Source of the DNA: Tamaricihabitans halophyticus
Lineage (GTDB): Bacteria; Actinomycetota; Actinomycetes; Mycobacteriales; Pseudonocardiaceae
DNA: 64,000 nucleotides
Assembly: GCF_004340875.1 (NCBI RefSeq)
Contig: NZ_SLXQ01000010.1
Location: 124,001 to 188,000, forward strand
Direction: 5' to 3'
Part shown: positions 35,824-44,579 of the stretch, piece by piece
Layout of the letters: each line of letters opens with the position of its first letter
Position numbering within the stretch: position 1 is the first letter of the stretch
Program-made: the position numbers and the translations under genes
The notes under the pieces: model-generated
Database searches by the model: none
Seen by the model: only the letters and a program-made list of their open reading frames with translations
What the model was told of the DNA's origin: nothing

Positions 35824-37746
35824 GTGAGCGTCGAGTCCGTTTTCCCCAGGTTGGAACCGCTGCTGCCGAAGGTGGCCAAACCTGTGCAGTACGTCGGCGG
35901 TGAACTCAACGCGACCACCAAGGAGTGGGACGCGGTCGCCGTGCGTTGGGCGCTGATGTATCCGGACGCCTACGAGGTCGGCGTGGCCAACCAGGGCGTC
36001 ATGATCCTCTACGAGGTGCTCAACGAGCGGCCCGATGCGCTCGCCGAACGCACCTACTCGGTGTGGCCGGATCTGGAAGAGCTGATGCGTGCGCACGGCG
36101 TGCCACAGTTCACCGTCGATGCGCACCGACCGGTCGGTGCCTTCGACGTGTTCGGGATCAGCTTCGCCACCGAACTCGGCTACACCAATATGCTCACCGC
36201 GCTTGACCTCGCCGGAATCCCGCTGCACGCGAGCGAGCGCGGGTTGGACGATCCGATCGTGCTCGGTGGCGGGCACGCCGCGTTCAACCCGGAGCCGATC
36301 GCCGAGTTCCTGGACGCAGCCGTGCTCGGCGACGGTGAGGAAGCGGTCGGCGAGATCACCGACATCCTGCGCGACTGGAAAGCGGCCGGTCGGCCCGGTG
36401 GCAGGGACGAGCTGCTCACCCGGCTGGCCGAAACGGGCAACGTGTACGTGCCGAAGTTCTACGACGTGCGCTACCTGGCCAGCGGCGGTATCGACACGGT
36501 CCTGCCGAACCGGGAACGGGTTCCGGAACGGGTCGGCAAGCGCACCACGATGGACCTGGACGAGTGGCCGTACCCGAAACAACCGCTGGTGCCGCTCGCG
36601 GAGAGCGTGCACGAGCGGATGAGCGTCGAGATCTTCCGCGGCTGCACCCGTGGCTGCCGGTTCTGCCAGGCCGGCATGATCACCCGCCCGGTGCGGGAAC
36701 GGTCCATTCAGGGCATCGGCGACATGGTGCACAATGGACTGGAGGCGAGCGGGTTCCAGGAAGTCGGTCTGCTCAGCCTGTCCAGTGCGGATCACTCGGA
36801 GATCGGGGAGATCGCCAAAGGGCTCGCCGATCGCTACGAGGGAACCAACACCGGGCTGAGCCTGCCGAGCACCAGGGTCGATGCGTTCAATGTGGACCTC
36901 GCGAACGAGCTGTCCCGCAACGGCAGGCGATCCGGGCTGACGTTCGCGCCGGAGGGTGGTAGTGAGCGGATCCGGCGGGTCATCAACAAGATCGCGTCTG
37001 AGGAAGATCTGATTAGGACGGTCAGTACCGCGTATGCCAGCGGCTGGCGGCAAGTGAAGCTGTACTTCATGTGCGGGCTACCGACCGAGACAGATGAGGA
37101 TGTCCTGCAGATCGCGCATATGGCGCACGAGGTCATCCGCGCCGGGCGCGAAGCGAGTGGGCGCAAGGACATTCGCTGCACCATCTCGATCGGCGGGTTC
37201 GTGCCGAAGCCACACACGCCGTTCCAGTGGGCCGCACAGTCTGATCCGGCCACGGTGGACAACAGGTTGCGCAAACTGCGAGCCGAGGTCAACTCGGACC
37301 GCAAGCTCGGTCGCAATATTGGAATGCGTTACCACGACGGGGAGCCGAGCTTTATCGAAGGACTGCTCTCCAGGGGCGACCGGCGCATCGGCAAGGTCAT
37401 CGAGCGGGTATGGCGCGAAGGCGGCCGGTTCGATGGCTGGCAGGAGCGCTTCTCGTACCAGCGGTGGGTGGACGCCGCGGATGCCGAATTGGAGCCGCTC
37501 GGGGTCAGCCTCGCCTGGTTCACCACCAGGGAGCGTGATGAGCTCGAGGTGTTGCCATGGGACCACCTGGACTCCGGGCTGGAGAAGGAATGGCTGTGGG
37601 CGGACTGGCAGGACGCGCTGAACGGCGAGGAGCAGGACGACTGTCGCTGGACGCCGTGCTTTGACTGCGGGGTATGCCCGACGATGGGCACCTCGATCCA
37701 GGTGGGACCGAGCGGACAACCACTGCTACCGATCTCCCCGGTATGA
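35824..37746 (+). CDS. B12-binding-type radical SAM protein (TIGR03960-like)
   Basis: Protein of 640 aa. An N-terminal cobalamin-binding-like domain (about 1-200) is followed by a radical SAM core with the cluster motif CTRGCRFCQ near residue 275. A C-terminal extension with several cysteines ends CFDCGVCPTMGT. This family normally lies next to, or is fused with, a DUF2344/TIGR03936 protein; that partner is at 39574 here, separated by an antisense subtilase. The modified substrate is unknown, possibly RNA- or ribosome-related given the neighbouring rne-rplU-rpmA genes. GTG start at 35824. Confidence 0.9.
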   Translation: MSVESVFPRLEPLLPKVAKPVQYVGGELNATTKEWDAVAVRWALMYPDAYEVGVANQGVMILYEVLNERPDALAERTYSVWPDLEELMRAHGVPQFTVDAHRPVGAFDVFGISFATELGYTNMLTALDLAGIPLHASERGLDDPIVLGGGHAAFNPEPIAEFLDAAVLGDGEEAVGEITDILRDWKAAGRPGGRDELLTRLAETGNVYVPKFYDVRYLASGGIDTVLPNRERVPERVGKRTTMDLDEWPYPKQPLVPLAESVHERMSVEIFRGCTRGCRFCQAGMITRPVRERSIQGIGDMVHNGLEASGFQEVGLLSLSSADHSEIGEIAKGLADRYEGTNTGLSLPSTRVDAFNVDLANELSRNGRRSGLTFAPEGGSERIRRVINKIASEEDLIRTVSTAYASGWRQVKLYFMCGLPTETDEDVLQIAHMAHEVIRAGREASGRKDIRCTISIGGFVPKPHTPFQWAAQSDPATVDNRLRKLRAEVNSDRKLGRNIGMRYHDGEPSFIEGLLSRGDRRIGKVIERVWREGGRFDGWQERFSYQRWVDAADAELEPLGVSLAWFTTRERDELEVLPWDHLDSGLEKEWLWADWQDALNGEEQDDCRWTPCFDCGVCPTMGTSIQVGPSGQPLLPISPV

Positions 37747-37764
37747 CCCCGCCCGACACACCCC

Positions 37765-37796
37765 GTCACCGCAACCTTTAGGGATCTTGCGGTGAC
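37765..37796 (+). repeat. Dispersed hairpin repeat type A, copy 5
   Basis: Perfect 10-bp arms GTCACCGCAA / TTGCGGTGAC around loop CCTTTAGGGATC. It lies between the convergent radical SAM and subtilase genes and is followed 25 bp later by a type B copy in the same orientation. Confidence 0.85.
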
Positions 37797-37821
37797 TTTC
37801 CGTGGTCGGTTCTTTAAGGGT

Positions 37822-37843
37822 CGCGTTCTTTAAGGTTAGCGAG
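37822..37843 (+). repeat. Dispersed repeat type B, copy 2
   Basis: Contains GTTCTTTAAGGTTAGCGAG. A partial copy TTCTTTAAGG also occurs at 37810-37819. TTA at 37836-37838 is the reverse-strand stop codon of the subtilase gene, so the repeat encodes the end of the protein. Confidence 0.8.
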
Positions 37844-39308
37844 CTTGGTTGGTGACGGCGGCCAGGGCGTCGACGAGACCGTTGCCGTAAAAGCCGTTGT
37901 ACTCGGAATAGCCCGAGCAGTAGGCATCCTGCTGCCCATCGCCACTCAGGTCGTAATCGGTCGGGCAGGACACCGGCCGGGCCTGGTCGCCAAGCATGCC
38001 GCGCAACTCCTCCGGCCCACTGTCCGGATTCGCGGCGGCGAGCAGCGCGGCTACCCCGGCCACATGGGGCGCGGCCATCGATGTCCCGCAGTTCGTCGCA
38101 TAACCCCGCGGCACCGTGGACAGTACGCAGCTGTCGGCGTCGGCGCGGCCCTGTTCCCTGGCACCGCCTGGGGCAGTGACGTCGATCGTGCCCAGCCCGT
38201 ACGAGCTGTAGCCGGCCTTCACCCGCTCTGGTCCCACCGAGGACACGGCGACCACCTCGGACAACCCGGCCGGCAGTACATCGCAGCCCTTGCTCGGCGT
38301 CGTCGCCTTACGGTCCAGGTAGTCCCCGGGGGCCGTGCCAAGGTCGGCGGCCTCGTTGGTCGCCGCGGCGATGTTCAGCGTGCCGCGGTCGTCCGCGTAC
38401 CGCACCGCCCGTCGTAGCGCCTCATACACCACCTGCTGACCGGCCCCGTCCTGGCAGGTGAACAACCACGGTTCAACGTAGAAGCTGCTGTTGGTGATGT
38501 CCATCTCGTTCTTGGCTGCCCACATGAACCCACAGACCGCTGCTTCCGGGGTCACCTGGCCGGCGTCGTCCACGACCCGTACCGAAGCCAGCCGGGTGTC
38601 TGGGGCGACCCCGGTGATGCCCTTGCCGTCATCGGCCGCGGCGAGAATGCCAGCGACATGCGTGCCATGCGCCGAGCTCCGTGGTGCCCACGCCGTCCGG
38701 CTGGTGTCTGGTTTGCCCGTGACACAGCTGGCTGAGGTCGTCGGATCCACGGCGGCCGCGAGGTCCGGGTGGCGCGCGTCGATGCCGGAATCCAGCACGC
38801 CGACGGTTACCTCCTGGCTGCCCTGCTGGTACTGCCGAGCCCGATCCGCGCCGATCATGCGCATATCCCATTGATCGCCGGTGCGGTCCGCGCTCGGCAC
38901 CGCGGCAGGGTCGGTTGGTGCGAACTCGGTATCCGTGCTGGTGCCCTGCGTGTCGGCCGCGTCACGCTGGTTTGCCGAGTCGTCGCTGAGCTCGCTGGCC
39001 GCGCTGAACGCACGGTGGGTGCCGATCCGTTGGGTGAACTTCGCGTCGGCTGAGGTCGCCACGGCAACGGCGATCTCCGGGTAATACACGGTCGTGTCGC
39101 CGCAGGCACGGGTGATGGCCGAGCGCGCTTCGGTTTCCGGCGTGTCCTCGTCGAAGACCACGATGTACCGCGGCGCGGGGCCGGAAGCCGCGCAACCGGC
39201 GGGGCGCTCGGCTGGACTGCCGCTCGCGGGCATAGCAACGGCAAGCGCGCTCGCCGCGATGACGAACGTGACTACCGCCGCCGCCCTGATGCGGCCGCGC
39301 AGAGGCAC
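37836..39308 (-). CDS. Secreted subtilisin-like serine protease (S8)
   Basis: Protein of 490 aa. A signal peptide (about residues 1-32) is followed by an inhibitor I9-type propeptide (YIVVFDEDTPETEARS onward) and the catalytic domain. Triad: Asp in VGVLDSGIDARHPDL, His in HGTHVAGI, Ser in GTSMAAPHVAG; oxyanion Asn in NIAAATNEA. GTG start at 39308 is supported by GGAGG 6 bases upstream and places the signal peptide at the very N-terminus. It sits antisense between two genes that are usually neighbours, so it looks like a later insertion. Its stop codon lies inside a type B repeat. Confidence 0.93.
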   Translation of the reverse strand: MPLRGRIRAAAVVTFVIAASALAVAMPASGSPAERPAGCAASGPAPRYIVVFDEDTPETEARSAITRACGDTTVYYPEIAVAVATSADAKFTQRIGTHRAFSAASELSDDSANQRDAADTQGTSTDTEFAPTDPAAVPSADRTGDQWDMRMIGADRARQYQQGSQEVTVGVLDSGIDARHPDLAAAVDPTTSASCVTGKPDTSRTAWAPRSSAHGTHVAGILAAADDGKGITGVAPDTRLASVRVVDDAGQVTPEAAVCGFMWAAKNEMDITNSSFYVEPWLFTCQDGAGQQVVYEALRRAVRYADDRGTLNIAAATNEAADLGTAPGDYLDRKATTPSKGCDVLPAGLSEVVAVSSVGPERVKAGYSSYGLGTIDVTAPGGAREQGRADADSCVLSTVPRGYATNCGTSMAAPHVAGVAALLAAANPDSGPEELRGMLGDQARPVSCPTDYDLSGDGQQDAYCSGYSEYNGFYGNGLVDALAAVTNQAR

Positions 39309-39573
39309 AGCTGACCTCCAGGTATGGGTGTCGACCGGGTCGGGGTACCGGCCGAGCAACTGATGCGGACGGTAGTCAGCCACGCCGGCGCAGACAAGTG
39401 AATCCGGCAAAGTCCCCCAGTCGATACGGTGATACCCACGCTGGCCAACCCGGGTTACGGTGTGCCGGTTGGGCAGTCCACGGGCTGGCCAGCTCGTGGA
39501 AGTGCAGGCCAGCGAGTCAACAAGGGGGTAACTGCTGAACCGGCAAGATCAGCCCAACCCGTCACCCGCGCCG

Positions 39574-40362
39574 GTGGCAAAACTGCGGCTGCGTTATGCG
39601 AAACGCGGCAAGCTGCGGTTCACCTCACATCGAGATATCGCGCGCGCCGTGGAACGCGCCGTGCGCAAGGCGCATCTGCCCGTAGCGTTCTCCCAGGGTT
39701 TTAGCCCGCACCCGAAGCTGTCCTGGATCGGCGCGGCGCCCACCGGAGTGGCCAGCGAGGCGGAGTACGTGGAGATCCAATTGGTGGAACGCCGTGCGCC
39801 GGATGTCGTACGCACGGCCTTGAACGCGGCATTACCCAACGGTCTGACCGTGCTCGATGTGGTAGATGCCACAGGCGGCTCGCTCGCCGAGCGGATCGAG
39901 GCAAGCGAATGGCTGCTCGAGCTGCCGGGTATCGCCGACGACACCCTGCAAGCCGCGGCCGCCGCGTTGCTGGCCGTGCCGCATGTCGAGGTGGACCGCC
40001 TGACCAAGAACGGCATGCGCAAGCTGGACGTGCGGCCAGCGGTGCTGAGCCTGCGGACCGTGCGCCCCGAGGAATCCGGTTTGCCAGAAACTCCGCCGGA
40101 GGCCACGACCGGAGTTGGTCCGTATGGGATACTTGCGATGGTGGTACGGCAGACGACACCTACCGTGCGACCCGACGACGTACTGAGTGCGCTTGGTGTC
40201 GTCGCTGGTCTTGCGCCTCTGGTGCCCGTGAAGGCGACCCGGGTGGCGCAGGGTCGGCTCGACGACGCCGGTGGCCTCGTCGACCCGTTGCTCGAGGATC
40301 GGGGAGCGGGCGCCGCCGAAGTGGTCCATACGGGCCAACCGGTTCAGCACGTAGTCGACTGA
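39574..40362 (+). CDS. DUF2344 / TIGR03936-like radical SAM partner protein
   Basis: Protein of 262 aa from GTG 39574. The N-terminal blocks LRLRYAKRGKLRFTSHRDIARA and VAFSQGFSPHPKLSWIGAAPTGVASEAEYVE are hallmarks of DUF2344. The family works with, or is fused to, TIGR03960 radical SAM proteins. The annotated GTG has no ribosome binding site. Upstream and in frame, CTG at 39535 is preceded by AAGGGGG at 6 bases, so translation may begin there and add 13 residues. It precedes rne by 183 bp. Confidence 0.85.
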   Translation: MAKLRLRYAKRGKLRFTSHRDIARAVERAVRKAHLPVAFSQGFSPHPKLSWIGAAPTGVASEAEYVEIQLVERRAPDVVRTALNAALPNGLTVLDVVDATGGSLAERIEASEWLLELPGIADDTLQAAAAALLAVPHVEVDRLTKNGMRKLDVRPAVLSLRTVRPEESGLPETPPEATTGVGPYGILAMVVRQTTPTVRPDDVLSALGVVAGLAPLVPVKATRVAQGRLDDAGGLVDPLLEDRGAGAAEVVHTGQPVQHVVD

Positions 40363-40545
40363 CCTGCCGTCACGCAAGCCGGGGGAGATATCCGGGGCGC
40401 GGGCGGCGCGAGGCAAGGATTCCCGCTTACCGGGTGCCACCCGAAGCGGAACAGAACAGAACAGGGCCCCTGCGCGGCCGCGTTTACGCCACTCGGTGCG
40501 ATAAGCATCGGTGGCCGAGAACGCGCCCGGGGGCGGAGGAGCTAC

Positions 40546-43500
40546 ATGTCGAAGATCGACCAACCTGCCGGCGCGGACGGCGGGGATACCGGCACATCCA
40601 ACTCAGCGCGATCGCCGGAGTTGCCGGAACGTATCCGAGTGCACGCACTCGCCAAACTACTCGGGATCACGAGCCGTGAGCTCGTCACCGAACTCGGCGA
40701 GTTGGGTGAACATCCGCGTAGCGCGCAGTCCAGCGTGTCGCGCGCCGTGGCGCAAGCCGTTTTCGACCGACGCGCCTCGGCCGCGGAGCCGGAACCAGCG
40801 GCCGAGCCGGCGGAACCGGTAGCCGCGGAACCAGCGGCGGCCGAGCCAGAGTCGGTAAGCCCGGAACCGGTAAGCCCAGAACCGGCCAGCCCGGAACCGG
40901 CCAGCGCCGAGGCGGCGCCCTCGGGTGCCCTGGCGCCCGTGTTCACTCCGCCGTCCCCGGTGTTCCTGCCGCCACGGCAGGAGGCGAGCACGCCAGCGCC
41001 GTCGGCCACCGATGAGCAGGAGTCCGCCGCCGAGGTTGAGGACACCCCGGACGATGACGGTTCCGCGGCGGACGAGGACCTGAACGGCCGTCGCCGGCGG
41101 CGTCGTGGCCGGCGTGGTCGCGGTCGTGGCAAGGGTGGCGCCGATGACGTCGAAGGCGCCGTAGCGGACAAAGAGGCCGGTAAGGACGGCGATGCCAGCC
41201 GGGCCAAGGCGGAGGACGCTGAGCGGGACAAGGCTGGCCAGTCGGACGGCGAATCAACCAAAAAGGGCAAATCCGCCAAATCAAACAAGTCTGCCAAGTC
41301 GGGTAAGTCCGATGATTCGAGCCAGGTGACCGATGGTGGTACCGCCGCGGAGGATGGCGCCACCAAGGACGAACCGGCAGAAGTCGACGGTGCGGAGGAC
41401 GCCGACGGCGGTTCGCGGCGGCGACGCCGTCGCCGGCGGCGCAAGGGTAACGGCGATGACGATGGCACAACGAGTTCGGCCGACGATCCGCCGAACACGG
41501 TCACCCACGTCCGCGAAGCACGCGAAGAAAAGTCCGATGCCCGCAACGAGGTACGCAGCGTGCGTGGCTCGACGAGGCTGGAAGCCAAACGGCAGCGCCG
41601 TAGGGACGGCAGGGAAGCGGGACGGCGGCGCGCGCCGATCGTCTCCGAGGCGGAGTTCCTGGCCCGGCGCGAGTCGGTGGCGCGGTCCATGGTGGTTCGC
41701 GAGTCGGGGGACAGCACCCAGATTGGTGTGCTCGAGGACGGCGTGCTTGTCGAGCACTTCGTGACCTCGTCCGGCACCGGTTCGCTCGTCGGCAACGTGT
41801 ACCTGGGCAGGGTGCAGAACGTGCTGCCGAGCATGGAAGCCGCGTTCGTGGATATCGGCCGAGGGCGTAATGCCGTGCTCTACGCGGGCGAAGTCGACTG
41901 GGACGCGGCCGGACTGGAAGGTAAATCCCGGCGGATCGAGCAGGCGCTGGCCACCGGCGACAGCGTGCTCGTTCAGGTGACAAAGGATCCGGCCGGACAC
42001 AAGGGTGCCCGGTTGACCACGCAGATCAGCCTGCCTGGTCGGTTCCTGGTGTACGTGCCGAGCGGGGGCGCCACCGGGATCAGCCGGAAGCTGCCGGAAA
42101 ACGAGCGCAAGCGGCTCAAGGACATCCTCAAACGGATCGTGCCGGACGACGCGGGCGTGATCATTCGCACCGCCTCCGAGGGGATCAGCGAGGACGAGCT
42201 GGCCCGCGACGTGCGCCGGCTACAGGCCCAGTGGCAGGTGATCAAGGACAAGGCCGAGGGCGGCGACAACGTCAAGAAGGCGAGCGCTCCGGCGCTGCTC
42301 TATGAAGAGCCGGATCTGCTGATCAAGGTCGTCCGTGACCTGTTCACCGAGGACTTCACCTCGTTGACGGTGGAAGGTGCCACCGCGTGGGAAACCATCG
42401 AGGCCTACGTGCAGCATGTCGCGCCGGACCTGACGGACCGGTTGAAGCGTCATGTCGGCGGCCCCGATGTGTTCAGCGTGCACCGGATCGACGAGCAGAT
42501 CACCAAGGCGCTGGACCGCAAGGTCTGGCTGCCGTCGGGTGGCTACCTGGTGATCGATCGCACCGAAGCGATGACCGTGATCGATGTGAACACCGGTAAG
42601 TTCACTGGCTCCGGTGGAAACCTTGAGGAGACGGTGACCAGGAACAACCTGGAGGCCGCCGAGGAGATCGTGCGTCAGCTACGGCTGCGGGACATCGGCG
42701 GGATCATCGTGATCGACTTCATCGACATGGTGTTGGAGTCGAACCGCGATCTGGTGTTGCGCCGGCTCACCGAATGCCTTGGCCGGGACCGCACCCGCCA
42801 TCAGGTCGCCGAGGTGACCTCGCTGGGACTGGTGCAGATGACGCGTAAGCGAGTGGGCACCGGATTGCTCGAGGCCTACAGCACGACGTGTGAACACTGC
42901 CGGGGTCGTGGCGTGGTGGTGTCCACCGAGCCAACCAAATCCGGGAACGGCAACGGTAACGGCGGGGGGAACGGGAACCAGCAGTCGCAAGGTGGTTCGC
43001 GGCGTTCCCGGCAGCGTGGGCGTGGTGATGACCGCGCGAAGGGCGAGGACCGCGCGAAGGGCACTGACGACAAGACTGAGGACAAGTCCGGCCCAGATAA
43101 ATCCGGCCCAGATAAAACCGGCCCAGATAAATCGGGTCCAGATACGTCCGGCCCAGATGCCTCTGGCGCAGAGCAGTCGGATTCCGCGAAACCCGCCGCC
43201 GACGTGCCGGTCAAGCCGGCCGAGCCGGTTGTGGAGCAGTCCGGGGCGGTGATCGAGCCACCCGCGGCGGAACCGTCCGGGCCCGCTGTGGAGCAGGCGA
43301 CGGAGCCAGCCGAGCCCGGTAAGCCAGCCGAGCCCGCCAAGACTGCCGAGCCCGCGGTCAACGTGAGCTCCGGGAGCAAACCGAGGGGGCGTGGGCAGCG
43401 CCCCGCGGGACCGCCGGCCACCGCGACCGTGGTCGAACCGGTTCGGGTCCCGGCGAGTACGACCACCGGCGATCCGGCGGCTTCCGGGCGGCCAGCGTCC

Positions 43501-43662
43501 AACGGAGCGGCATCGGCGGAGCAGGCTGCCTCGACCGGGCACGGTAGCGCTGCGGTGCGGGAATCGGGCGAGTCGGGCGCCGCTCGGCCCCGGCCCCGTG
43601 CGCCGCGCCGCGCCGCATCGCGGCCGGCAGGGCCACCGCCCGGGGCGCAGCAAGACAGCTAA
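40546..43662 (+). CDS. rne: Ribonuclease E/G with IF2_N-like N-terminus
   Basis: RNA-processing and decay endonuclease of 1038 aa. Order: IF2_N-like helical motif IRVHALAKLLGITSRELVTE (about 30-49); long disordered acidic and basic region with Ser-Pro-Glu-Pro repeats (about 75-330); S1 domain with GNVYLGRVQNVLPSMEAAFV; catalytic domain with VIDVNTGKFTG near 677 and IVIDFIDM near 722 (metal-binding aspartates); zinc-link CEHC at about 783-786; then a long tail with five SGPDK-like repeats (DNA 43087-43158, 15-bp period). Start ATG 40546 with GGAGGAG. The order rne-rplU-rpmA-obg is conserved. Confidence 0.95.
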   Translation: MSKIDQPAGADGGDTGTSNSARSPELPERIRVHALAKLLGITSRELVTELGELGEHPRSAQSSVSRAVAQAVFDRRASAAEPEPAAEPAEPVAAEPAAAEPESVSPEPVSPEPASPEPASAEAAPSGALAPVFTPPSPVFLPPRQEASTPAPSATDEQESAAEVEDTPDDDGSAADEDLNGRRRRRRGRRGRGRGKGGADDVEGAVADKEAGKDGDASRAKAEDAERDKAGQSDGESTKKGKSAKSNKSAKSGKSDDSSQVTDGGTAAEDGATKDEPAEVDGAEDADGGSRRRRRRRRRKGNGDDDGTTSSADDPPNTVTHVREAREEKSDARNEVRSVRGSTRLEAKRQRRRDGREAGRRRAPIVSEAEFLARRESVARSMVVRESGDSTQIGVLEDGVLVEHFVTSSGTGSLVGNVYLGRVQNVLPSMEAAFVDIGRGRNAVLYAGEVDWDAAGLEGKSRRIEQALATGDSVLVQVTKDPAGHKGARLTTQISLPGRFLVYVPSGGATGISRKLPENERKRLKDILKRIVPDDAGVIIRTASEGISEDELARDVRRLQAQWQVIKDKAEGGDNVKKASAPALLYEEPDLLIKVVRDLFTEDFTSLTVEGATAWETIEAYVQHVAPDLTDRLKRHVGGPDVFSVHRIDEQITKALDRKVWLPSGGYLVIDRTEAMTVIDVNTGKFTGSGGNLEETVTRNNLEAAEEIVRQLRLRDIGGIIVIDFIDMVLESNRDLVLRRLTECLGRDRTRHQVAEVTSLGLVQMTRKRVGTGLLEAYSTTCEHCRGRGVVVSTEPTKSGNGNGNGGGNGNQQSQGGSRRSRQRGRGDDRAKGEDRAKGTDDKTEDKSGPDKSGPDKTGPDKSGPDTSGPDASGAEQSDSAKPAADVPVKPAEPVVEQSGAVIEPPAAEPSGPAVEQATEPAEPGKPAEPAKTAEPAVNVSSGSKPRGRGQRPAGPPATATVVEPVRVPASTTTGDPAASGRPASNGAASAEQAASTGHGSAAVRESGESGAARPRPRAPRRAASRPAGPPPGAQQDS
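43087..43158 (+). repeat. 15-bp tandem repeat inside rne
   Basis: Five copies of a 15-bp unit (TCCGGCCCAGAT plus three bases) at 43087, 43102, 43117, 43132 and 43147, encoding SGPDK/T units in the disordered C-terminal tail. Confidence 0.85.
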
Positions 43663-43691
43663 GGAGTACCCCGGTGTCACATCGGCTAGCT

Positions 43692-43714
43692 CCGCCCCGT
43701 AACCTATAGGGCGG
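43692..43714 (+). promoter_or_regulatory. Hairpin in the rplU leader
   Basis: CCGCCC / GGGCGG around CGTAACCTATA in the 184-bp rne-rplU gap. It may terminate rne transcripts or act in the ribosomal-protein leader; TATAGG within it could also be a -10 element. Confidence 0.35.
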
Positions 43715-43846
43715 CCCGCTAGTCGGTGGGCCCGCGTCAGATGCCTAACCGCGTTTCCGGGTTCCCGGATGGTCGCGAGTCCGAGCGCATCGGGGCGCAC
43801 CTGAGATTTGCGAACCAGTAGGCACTACGACCAGCAGGAGACTTCC

Positions 43847-44161
43847 GTGTCGGCGTACGCGATCGTCAAGACCGGCGGCAAGCAGTACAAGGTGGCTGTC
43901 GGCGACGTCGTCCAGGTCGAGAAGCTCGAGGGCGAGCCGGGCACCGAGCACACTTTCCCGGCACTGCTCGTCGTCGACGGCAGCGACGTCACGACGGATG
44001 CCGAAGCGCTCGGCAAGGTCTCGGTGACCGGCAAGGTCCTCGAGCAGACCAAGGGTCGTAAGATCCGCATCCACAAGTTCAAGAACAAGACCGGTTACCA
44101 CAAGCGCCAGGGTCATCGCCAGCGGCTGACCCGCGTTGAGGTCACTGGCATCAACAAGTAA
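43847..44161 (+). CDS. rplU: Ribosomal protein bL21
   Basis: Large-subunit protein of 104 aa that binds 23S rRNA. The conserved starts [16 protein letters not shown] and the signature [18 protein letters not shown] are present. GTG start at 43847 with AGGAG 6 bases upstream; the frame extends upstream to 43808 but that part is not L21. rpmA follows after 15 bp in the usual pair. Confidence 0.97.
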   Translation: MSAYAIVKTGGKQYKVAVGDVVQVEKLEGEPGTEHTFPALLVVDGSDVTTDAEALGKVSVTGKVLEQTKGRKIRIHKFKNKTGYHKRQGHRQRLTRVEVTGINK

Positions 44162-44176
44162 GGGACCTGACCAGCC

Positions 44177-44434
44177 ATGGCACATAAGAAGGGCGCATCC
44201 AGCTCTCGTAACGGCCGTGACTCGAACGCGAAGCGTCTTGGCGTGAAGCGGTTCGGCGGTCAGGTCGTGAACGCTGGCGAGATCATCATCCGGCAGCGCG
44301 GCACGAAGTTCCACCCCGGGGTGAACGTCGGTCGCGGCGGCGACGACACACTGTTCGCGCTGGCGGCCGGTTCCGTGCAGTTCGGCGAGAAGCGCGGCCG
44401 TAAGCTCGTGAACATCGTTCCGGCGGACGGCTGA
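44177..44434 (+). CDS. rpmA: Ribosomal protein bL27
   Basis: Large-subunit protein of 85 aa whose N-terminus reaches the peptidyl transferase centre. [16 protein letters not shown] and [20 protein letters not shown] are diagnostic. There is no Firmicutes-type N-terminal cleavage extension. Co-transcribed with rplU. Confidence 0.97.
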   Translation: MAHKKGASSSRNGRDSNAKRLGVKRFGGQVVNAGEIIIRQRGTKFHPGVNVGRGGDDTLFALAAGSVQFGEKRGRKLVNIVPADG

Positions 44435-44452
44435 GGCTAGATTCTCCGCGAC

Positions 44453-44499
44453 CAAGCGGCGTGTGTCCCCCTGGTGACGGGTGTGGACCGCGCCGCTTG
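44453..44499. terminator. 9-bp inverted repeat after rpmA
   Basis: CAAGCGGCG (44453-44461) pairs with CGCCGCTTG (44491-44499), followed by TTCGCGTTCT. Possible partial terminator between rpmA and obg. Confidence 0.5.
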
Positions 44500-44579
44500 T
44501 TCGCGTTCTGGGCGCGACTGCCGGGTGTCTTCGTATGCTGGTGGCAGGCCGCCGGCTCACCTTCGGAAAGGAACAACCC

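Noticed and set aside
35809-37053. A 414-codon minus-strand frame over the radical SAM gene
   Set aside because: Antisense shadow; the plus strand carries the CxxxCxxC cluster motif and family blocks.
37747-37860. Possible attachment site or IS end at the repeat cluster
   Set aside because: No transposase or integrase nearby, and the same repeats occur alone at several gene ends.
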